This document shows, in pieces, positions 57,328-64,000 of a DNA stretch of 64,000 nt (positions within the stretch are counted from its first letter, which is position 1; each line of letters begins with the position of its first letter). Source of the stretch: Lepus europaeus. Its lineage: Eukaryota > Chordata > Mammalia > Lagomorpha > Leporidae. The stretch covers positions 89,326,462-89,390,461 of the forward strand of contig NC_084834.1 in assembly GCF_033115175.1 (NCBI RefSeq), read 5' to 3'. Both the position numbers and the translations under genes were made by a program. The notes under the pieces were generated by a model. The model saw only the letters and a list, made by a program, of their open reading frames with translations. It was not told the origin of the DNA and did not search any database.

Positions 57328-57351
57328 CAGACTTTGGGGAACCCAGCTTTT

Positions 57352-57383
57352 TTTTTTTTTTTTTTTTTTTGACAGGCAGTTAA

Positions 57384-57420
<37 letters not shown>

Positions 57421-57706
57421 TCTTCCTTTGCCGTTGGTTTTACCCCCCAAATGGCCGCTATGGCCAGTGTGCTGCAGCCGGCACGGTGTGCCGATCCGAA
57501 GCCAAGAGCCAGGTGCCTCCTCCTGGTCTCCCATGCGGGTACAGGGCCCAAGCACTTGGGCCATCCTCCACTGCCTTCCCGGGCCACAGCAGGAGCTGGA
57601 CTGGAAGAGGAGCAACCAGGACAGAATCCGGCGCCCCGACCAGGACTAGAACCGGGTGTGCCGGCGCCGCAGGCGGAAGATTAGCCTAGTGAGCCACGCA
57701 CCGGCC
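57352..57706 (-). repeat. CSINE, young subfamily, antisense
   Basis: Near-intact antisense copy with a perfect 15-bp duplication gggaacccagctttt at 57337-57351 and 57707-57721. It carries an expanded (GA)n at about 57389-57415. Confidence 0.97.
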
Positions 57707-57869
57707 GGGAACCCAGCTTTTAACACATGGGTCTTTTGAGGGTTAAGCAAACTGATATCCAAACTATAGCAGAAGTCCTGTGAGTCCTAGGAGCTAATTC
57801 TTGTGCAATCCCAGCCCCCAGTCCCTGATAGGTCTTTGATGGACATTTGGTGAGTGAATGCATAAAAAA

Positions 57870-57985
57870 GAATAGGTCCCATCCTCCTGTGCTCTACAAG
57901 GCTCTGTGTGATCTGGCTGCAGCCTCTTGCCAACCATATCACCTACTCTCCCAACTGTTCTCTGCTGCATTTCCTTCAAGCCTTT
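57870..57985 (+). repeat. LINE-2 fragment, sense
   Basis: 'ctctacaaggctctgtgtga' followed by 'tctggctgcagcctcttgcc' and 'aaccatatcacctactctcc' is a recognisable L2 block. Confidence 0.65.
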
Positions 57986-57994
57986 GAAAAATGC

Positions 57995-58240
57995 TGAAAT
58001 GTGGCTTCCAGTGCAAGGGTTGACAACGACTGTCTTTGAGCCAACCCTGACCTGCCAACAGTTTTATGAATAAAGTTTTACTAGAACACAGCCGTACGCA
58101 TTTGTTTTTGCACTGTCTACACCTGCTCTAGTGTTCCAGCAGCAGTGTAGAGTGAGAGTGGCTGAGACCACAGGCCTGTGAAGTCTCGAGTAGTTACTAC
58201 TTGGCCCTTTACAGGAAAAGTTTGCCAATCCCTGCTGTAG
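57995..58240. repeat. hAT-Charlie-type nonautonomous DNA transposon
   Basis: The ends form an inverted repeat: 'caagggttgacaacgact' on the left and 'aagtttgccaatccctgct' on the right. Between them are 'aataaagttttactagaaca' and 'tacttggccctttacaggaa', typical of a common mammalian hAT element. Confidence 0.75.
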
Positions 58241-58425
58241 TCCTTTGAACTCACTTTTAACGCTGATTTAAAACTCTCCCCTCATCAGAGCACATTGTAA
58301 ACACGCAATGCAGTGTCACACTGTACCCCATAAATATGTGCAATTATTAATAATGTTTGCAATGGTAAATAAAAATTAATCGACAATTTTTAAAAAGTCA
58401 TTCTACTCTCAACAACTTTACACTA

Positions 58426-58532
58426 GGGGCCGGCATTGTGGTGCAACAGGTAAAGCTGCCAGTTGTGATGCTGGAATTCTCAGCTACTCTCTTTCCAATC
58501 CAGCTTCCAGTATGTGACTGGGAAAGCAGGGA
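58426..58532 (+). repeat. CSINE head fragment, sense
   Basis: The first about 107 bp of a SINE ('ggggccggcattgtggtgca' to 'actgggaaagcaggga') directly followed by a complete SINE. The remainder of this copy is not found beyond the cluster. Confidence 0.85.
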
Positions 58533-58851
58533 GGGGCCGGCGCTGTGGCGTAGCGTGTAAAGCTGCCGTCTGTAGTGCCAGCATCCCATATGGGCACCAG
58601 TTCAAGTCCCAGCTACTCCACTTCTGATCCAGCTCTCTGCTATGGCCTGGGAAAGCAGTAGAAGATGGCCCAAGTCTTTGGGCCCTGTGCCTGTGTGGGA
58701 GATCCGGAGGAGGGTCCTGGCTACTGGCTTTGTACTGGCCCAGCTCTGGCCATTGTGGCCATTTGGGGAGTGAACCAGCAGATGGAAGGCTCTCTCTCTG
58801 CCTCTGCCTCTCTGTAACTCTGCCTTTCAAATACATAAATATATCTTTACA
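58533..58851 (+). repeat. CSINE, sense
   Basis: Complete copy from 'ggggccggcgctgtggcgta' to 'caaatacataaatatatc'. Its A/T tail became the target of the next SINE. Confidence 0.93.
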
Positions 58852-59192
58852 GGCCGCTGCCGTGGCTTAACAGGCTAATCCTCCGCCTGCGGCGCCGGCA
58901 CACCGGGTTCTAGTTCCGGTTGGGGCGCTGGATTCTATCCCGGTTGCCCCTCTTCCAGGCCAGCTCTCTGCTGTGGCCCAGGAAGGCAGTGGAGGATGGC
59001 CCAGGTCCTTGGGCCCTGAACCCGCGTGGGAGACCAGGAGAGGCACCTGGCTCCTGGCTTCGGATCAGCGAGATGCGCCGGCCGCAGCGGCCATTGGAGA
59101 GTGAACCAACGGCAAAAAGGAAGACCTTTCTCTCTGTCTCTCTCTTCTCTCTCTCACTATCCACTCTGCCTGTCCAAAAAAAAAAAAAAAAA
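58852..59192 (+). repeat. CSINE, young subfamily, sense, in the previous SINE's tail
   Basis: Near-intact young copy from 'ggccgctgccgtggcttaac' to 'ctgcctgtcc' and 18 A. A perfect 21-bp duplication (58831-58851 and 59193-59213, starting atacataaat) shows it landed in the older SINE's tail. Confidence 0.97.
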
Positions 59193-59255
59193 ATACATAA
59201 ATATATCTTTACAAAAAAATATATCTTTTCAAAAAAAAAAAAAAACATAAGGGAA

Positions 59256-59405
59256 AAGCTTCATGATACTGGATTTAGCAATGATTCTTGTACATGACAC
59301 CAAAAGCATAGGTGACAAAGAAAAGCTAGATAATTGGAGTTATAAAAATATAACATTTCATGCATTGGAAGATATTTCAAGAGTATTAAAAGACAACTCA
59401 CAGAA
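59256..59405 (+). repeat. L1 ORF2-derived fragment, sense
   Basis: 'gggaaaagcttcatgatact' followed by 'gacaccaaaagcataggtga' and 'caaagaaaagctagataatt' matches the C-terminal part of an L1 ORF2, with frame damage. It runs straight into a rearranged SINE. Confidence 0.7.
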
Positions 59406-59408
59406 TGG

Positions 59409-59632
59409 GAGAGGAGAGGCAGAGAGACAGAGAAAGGTCTTCCATCTGCTGGTTCATTCCCCAATTGGCTGCAACTGCCGGAACTGCGCCAATCCGAAGC
59501 CAGGAACCAGGAGCTTCTTCTGGGTCTCCCATGTGGGTACAGGGGACCAAGGACTTGGGCCATCTTCTACTGCTTTCCCAGGCTACAGCAGTCTCTCTGC
59601 CTTTCAAATAAAATAAATAAATAAATTGAAAA
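59409..59632. repeat. CSINE with internal inversion
   Basis: 59409-59591 is antisense (ending at 'tttcccaggctacagcag') and then 59592-59632 is sense tail ('tctctctgcctttcaaataa' plus (AAAT)n). An inverted 5' part joined to a sense 3' part is the pattern left by twin priming. Confidence 0.8.
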
Positions 59633-59639
59633 AATGAGC

Positions 59640-59984
59640 TACTGAGAAAAAGAAAGGGCTCCACCTGGAGGTTATGGTTGTAAACGCACTCTGTGGACGT
59701 TTGCTGCATTCAAAAATCCGTCCGCAGTATTGGTTGGGATAATGAAGAGAGAGAATGTGAAGAAAAATGTACCAAGCATATTTGTGCAAAATATGCTCCC
59801 TCACCAGCTTTCTCACCTTTCACACAGGCTCCTAATTCCCAGGATTTTGGCAATCTCGTTCCCTTTCTGTGTATCTCCCAGCTACTCCCCCACTGCCAAT
59901 GGATGCTGTCAAGGTACAAGGCTAGACTAGAGTGGTTGTGACAGAGACTCCATGACCCACAAGCCTCCGTTTATTTAGTTGGTT
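59640..59984. other. Intergenic sequence, no feature seen
   Basis: No exon or repeat family is recognised here. Short frames on both strands lack support. Confidence 0.4.
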
Positions 59985-60307
59985 ATTTTTCATAGTATTT
60001 ATTTGAGAGAGAGAGAGAGAGAGAGACAAAGAGGCAGAGAGAGCTCTTCCACCTACTAGTTTATTCCCCAAATGTCCACAAAAGCCAGAGCTGGGCCAGA
60101 TCAAATTCAGGAGTGGGGAACTCCATCTGGGTCTCCCAAGTGGGTGGCAGGGACTCAAGTACTTGAGCTGTCATCTGCTACTTCCCAGGGTGCACATTAG
60201 TAGGAGAGTGGAATTGGAAGTAGAGCCAGGACCGGAACCCAGACAATCTGACATGAGATGCAGGTGTCCCAAGCGGAAGCTTAACCATTTGGCCAAATCC
60301 CTGTCCC
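59985..60307 (-). repeat. Old CSINE, antisense
   Basis: Antisense copy with (GA)n at 60006-60025, 'gggtctcccaagtgggtggc' and a weak head near 'atttggccaaatccctgtcc'. Confidence 0.82.
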
Positions 60308-60394
60308 TGAAGTATTTACTCTGTGGCCTTCTATAGAAAACCTTTTCCAACCAACCCATGTTGTAGATAAAGGTAGTAGATTTAAGACTTGTGC

Positions 60395-60692
60395 ACTCTT
60401 CTCCAAGAATTTTCACAATATCCATGTAAATATATCAAGAAATATGCATCGATACCCTACTGTTTTTCAGGCACTGTTTTGGGTGTGTGGGGTAGAACAG
60501 TGAATAAAAGAGAAATTGCTGCTCTTACAAAGCTTATCTCCAGAAGAGAAGGCCAAGTGACAAATGGCATAATATGTTAGAGGGTGAAAAGGGTCACAGA
60601 GAACACGGAGTAAGGTCAGGGTGATCAGGAAGACACAGGGAGGTTTGCTATTAAGAGTGGACAGAATAGGTCTTATTAAAAAGGCAACACTT
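60395..60692 (-). repeat. LINE-2 remnant, antisense, left part
   Basis: 'ttttcaggcactgttttggg', 'gaacagtgaataaaagagaa' and 'gctcttacaaagcttatctc' follow the antisense L2 3' end. It continues after two SINEs at about 61370. Confidence 0.7.
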
Positions 60693-61018
60693 GGGGGCAA
60701 GCCTTTGGCCTAGCAGTTAAACACAGGGCAGGATGCCAGTGTACCATATTGTGGTATCTAGATTCAAGTCTTGTCTCCGTCTGCCAGTTCCAGCTTCCTG
60801 TTAGTGAGGACTCTCAGCGGCAGTGGTAAAGGCTCAAGTAATCGGATCCCTGCCATCCACAGAAGAGATCCGGATTGAGTTTTGGGCTCCCAACTTTGGT
60901 GTGGCCTAGCAGAGGACATTGTGGGCATTAGGGGAATGAACCAGCAAATGGGATCTCATGCGTGTTCTCTCTCTCTCTCTCTCCCAGTCTGTCTGTTTCC
61001 CTGTCTCTCAATAAATTG
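60693..61018 (+). repeat. Old CSINE, sense
   Basis: Diverged copy from 'gggggcaagcctttggccta' to 'gtctctcaataaattgta', inserted in the L2 remnant. Confidence 0.85.
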
Positions 61019-61020
61019 TA

Positions 61021-61362
61021 GGGGCCAGCACTGTGGCTTAGTGAGTAAAGCTATCACCTGTGGCACCAATATCCCACATGGGTGCCTGTTCAAGTCCTGG
61101 CTGCTGCGCTTCCAATCCAGCGCTCTGCTATGGCCTGGGAAAGCAGTAGAAAATGGCCCAAGTGCTTGGGTCTGTGCACCCACATGGGAGACCCAGAATA
61201 AGCTCCTGGCTCCTGGCTTCAGTCTGGCCCAGCCCTGGCTGTTGCAGCCATTTAAGGAGTGAACCAGCTGATGAAGATTTTTGTCTCTCTGTGGGTGTGT
61301 CTCCTTCTTTCTTTGTAACTCTGCCTTTCAAATAAATAGGATAAATCTTTAAAAATAAATAA
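61021..61362 (+). repeat. CSINE, sense
   Basis: Full copy from 'ggggccagcactgtggctta' to 'caaataaataggataaatc', inserted at the end of the older SINE. Confidence 0.92.
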
Positions 61363-61369
61363 GTTGCAA

Positions 61370-61500
61370 AAAAATCTGGCATTTGAACAAATATTTGAAG
61401 ACACTCTGTGACGGCACCAAGAGACAATCTGGGAGAGTACTTCAGGTAGAGGAAGAGGGCAGGTGTATCTCTGGCATGCTGGGGAAACACCCAGGAGCCC
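61370..61500 (-). repeat. LINE-2 remnant, antisense, right part
   Basis: 'aaatctggcatttgaacaaa' then 'gagagtacttcaggtagagg' resumes the antisense L2 after the SINE pair. Confidence 0.6.
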
Positions 61501-63429
61501 AGCGTAGCCACAGACTCCATTCCTCCTCATGGTGCCCATGTGCACGCATCCCAGTGATGTGCAATATTGGCCGCAGGTTTAAGGCATCTACCCCATCCTA
61601 TGGACGATGTCCCAACTGTACAGATACTCCCACTCGCATTGTAATCATGCCATCGAAAGGCCTGTTCAAGCTTGTATCAACTGCTTCTCAAAGGGCAGGG
61701 TATGTAGTGAATTTGAGAGCATGAGATCGTTTCCCTGATCTCTTTTTTTTTTTTAATAATACTAATATTTTACTGCATTTTCACCCCTTAAAAGGAAAGT
61801 ATAAGATAATCTCTAAGGTATTTTGTATTTCATAGCTGTGAATCTACTTATAAGCTGAATTTCATAAATAGAATACACTACATTCTGTCTCATTACATTG
61901 TCCTATAATATCCATACACGAATTTATATACATGTGCACATATATACACACAAAGTCATGACATAAAACTTTAAAGTAAACTTTGGGGAACAATCAAAGT
62001 TTCTTAACAGAATAAAAGCAATACACATTTTAGAAAATCAGTAGCAGCTCAGTAAAGTCTTGCACATAGTAGCAAAGAGGGTAACACAATAGCTTGTTGT
62101 CCAAAGCTAGCGAGCAAACCACTTCATCGGGAGGTATTGATTTTTGTGTGTGAGCTTTTAAAAGCATTTTACATGTGTCTATAAATATGGGACACTAAAT
62201 TGAAATTGTATTTGATTTCAACAGAACTCAAATGCTTCTTTCTGTGTTAATCATTGAAGAATGTTAAAGATAAGCAATTATTTGCAAAAGGTTAGAATAA
62301 TCTAGTAAAAATGCGTTACTTCATGGTGATCTGACTTAAAGAATATAGCATCAGAATAATGGAGAGGAAAATAATAAACATAATTAGCTGTTTCTTCTAA
62401 GCAAGGAATAGGAACTTATCTGAAAAAACTTAAAATAGTAATGTTGCGGCTATCTAAAGAACTGAATTTCCTACACAAGACAAGGGTACCTGCTACAAGA
62501 CAGAGATGAAGCACAGGAAATGGAAATAATGCACATTATGGGCCTTGAGTGGTAGTCAAAGATGGGACACTAGAGAAAAGAATTATGAATAAATACTCTT
62601 TTGAACGTGTGGGCATCATGGAAGAGCACTATTTTGCCACGTCTGCGTCACAAACCTACCTTAGTTTAGATAATTTAAGTGAAAATATTAAATCATAGTA
62701 TTCATGTTTTTCCAAAAACCAATGAGCGTTGGTTAATTGAAAATAAGATATGCCCTATCCAAACACATTTAAATGAAAAATAAAATGTGACTAATGAAGA
62801 AATCATGTCTATAATTACAAAATCTGGAATAGAATTATCTGATGGAACATGCAGGAAGATATCTAATAAAGGAACACTTGTCCCTATTATCACTGTTATT
62901 GAGATAACACAAGTGTTCACTGAATAATCCCTGATCTCTTTTGCCCATGGTCAGAGGCAGTGCTCTGTAACTCTGTGGTAATAAAGGCAGAGGCTCTGCA
63001 GCCAGGGAATGCAAACTGGTAGCCTGAATCTGTAGCATCCCTGAGCAGTCAGGGAAGGGTGCACAAGATCTACCACTACCAGTGCCACCTGATCAGTCTA
63101 GACAGTGGGGCCACATTGGTGGCTTAGTATTGGCTTCTGCTACTGGTTGATTGGGTACTCAGCAGTACAGGCAGAGTGGCCATGGTGAGGTGAAGACCAT
63201 GTTCTAGCCCACACATGCCTTCCTCCCATGCGGCCAGAGCCACTTTGAACATGGCACCTGTTGGGCAAGTCCTGAGATGCCCTGCAGATGCTTACTCGCA
63301 CTCACAAAATAGATTCTCCTGACCATCGAGTTTGAAACTCTCTACCATCAAGGACACCTGCTGCTGGACATACACGTGGCACAAAACTTTCACACTGTCC
63401 ATTCCTAATTGTCCATGCACACACACTGG
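61500..63429. other. AT-rich sequence without recognised features
   Basis: No SINE for about 1.9 kb. A T run at 61742-61753 could be the antisense poly(A) of an unrecognised retrocopy. I found no conserved reading frame on either strand. Confidence 0.35.
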
Positions 63430-63632
63430 GAGGTAGCAGATGATGGCTCAGTAACTGGGTCCATGTCACCCACATGGGAGACCCAGATGGAGTTTCTGGC
63501 TCCTGGTTTCAGCCTAGCTCAGCCCTGGCTATTGCAGGCATTTGGGGAATGAACCAGCAGATTGAAGATCTTGCTCGTTCTCTGTCTCTTTCCCCCACTC
63601 TGCCTTTAAAATAAATAAACTGCTTCTAAAAA
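63430..63632 (+). repeat. CSINE, 5'-truncated, sense
   Basis: Begins in the body at 'gggaggtagcagatgatggc' and runs to 'tttaaaataaataaac'. Confidence 0.88.
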
Positions 63633-63643
63633 GGGATATCCTC

Positions 63644-63911
63644 GGGCTAGCATTGTGGTGCGGTGAGCTAAGCTGCCACCTGTGATGCTGGCATCCCATA
63701 TGGCAAGGCAGTGGAAGATGACACAAGTACATGGGCCCCTGCCCCACATGGGAAACCCAGATGAAGCCCCTGGCATCGGCCTGGCACAGCTCCAGCTACT
63801 GCAGCCATTTGGTGAGTGAATCCGCAGGTGAAGACCTGTGTCTCTGTCTCTCCCTCTTTTCCCTGTAACTCTGCCTTTCACATAAATAAATAAATCTTCC
63901 AAAAAAAAGTA
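63644..63911 (+). repeat. CSINE, sense, internal deletion
   Basis: The head runs to 'ggcatcccatatgg' and then jumps to 'caaggcagtggaagatgaca', losing about 60 bp that normally hold the 'gctgctccacttccgatcca' segment. The tail is 'cataaataaataaatcttcc' plus A. The window ends 90 bp later. Confidence 0.9.
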
Positions 63912-64000
63912 ATAAATTATAAAGACAAAAAAAGAGGGTTAACTCCCACCTTTTGACACTCATACATGTAAATGTTTTCTTCTTTGTACTTTTTAAAAAT

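Noticed and set aside
61742-61753. T run as the end of a processed pseudogene on the minus strand
   Set aside because: No spliced coding sequence can be recognised next to it and no flanking duplication was found.
43256-64000. Coding exons of ABCG2 or another neighbour
   Set aside because: I searched for an ABCG2 amino-terminal coding exon and for any recognised protein on both strands and saw none.
1-64000. tRNA genes
   Set aside because: The only tRNA-like sequences are the heads of CSINEs, which lack an intact cloverleaf and continue into the SINE body.

Overview
This is a mammalian nuclear genome window, almost certainly from a lagomorph and most likely rabbit. The diagnosis rests on more than 50 copies or pieces of the tRNA-derived rabbit C repeat (CSINE). 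They lie in both orientations, many have 9-21 bp target-site duplications, and they sit beside rabbit-type L1 3' ends and mammal-wide relics (L2, MIR, MaLR LTRs, hAT and mariner fragments). Most long open frames in the window are antisense or sense translations of these SINEs and are not genes.

One protein-coding gene can be supported and it is complete: PPM1K, on the + strand. It encodes the mitochondrial-matrix PP2C-type phosphatase that dephosphorylates and activates the branched-chain alpha-ketoacid dehydrogenase complex. Layout: CpG-island promoter and noncoding exon 1 (donor at 18402); exon 2 with the start codon at 24874; coding exons at 24874-25313, 26595-26695, 33451-33616, 33771-33915, 35704-35838 and 39639-39770; then a long, SINE-free 3' region to a candidate poly(A) signal at 43231. 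The spliced frame is open for 372 codons, the human length, and keeps the metal-binding residues D127, G128, D298 and D337. All introns are GT-AG.

Region 1 to 17.6 kb lies upstream and is intergenic. It holds dense SINEs, an ERV-type LTR near 3.0-3.6 kb, a long L2 relic at 5.6-7.4 kb, a mariner-like MITE broken by three SINEs at 9.4-10.5 kb, and a MaLR LTR at 14.0-14.4 kb. Region 17.6-43.3 kb is PPM1K. Region 43.3-64 kb lies downstream and has no recognisable coding exon. In human the next gene in this direction and on the same strand is ABCG2. A TATA box followed by a strong splice donor at 51.0-51.4 kb is a candidate upstream noncoding first exon, for ABCG2 or for an unknown lncRNA.

I did not find a previously undescribed system. 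The most unusual points are: a local templated duplication that copied a SINE/flank junction into a second SINE 745 bp away; one MITE hit by three separate SINE insertions; a nested SINE/SINE/L1 cluster bounded by one shared 13-bp duplication; a SINE with a twin-priming-like inversion; and the candidate TATA-driven first exon.
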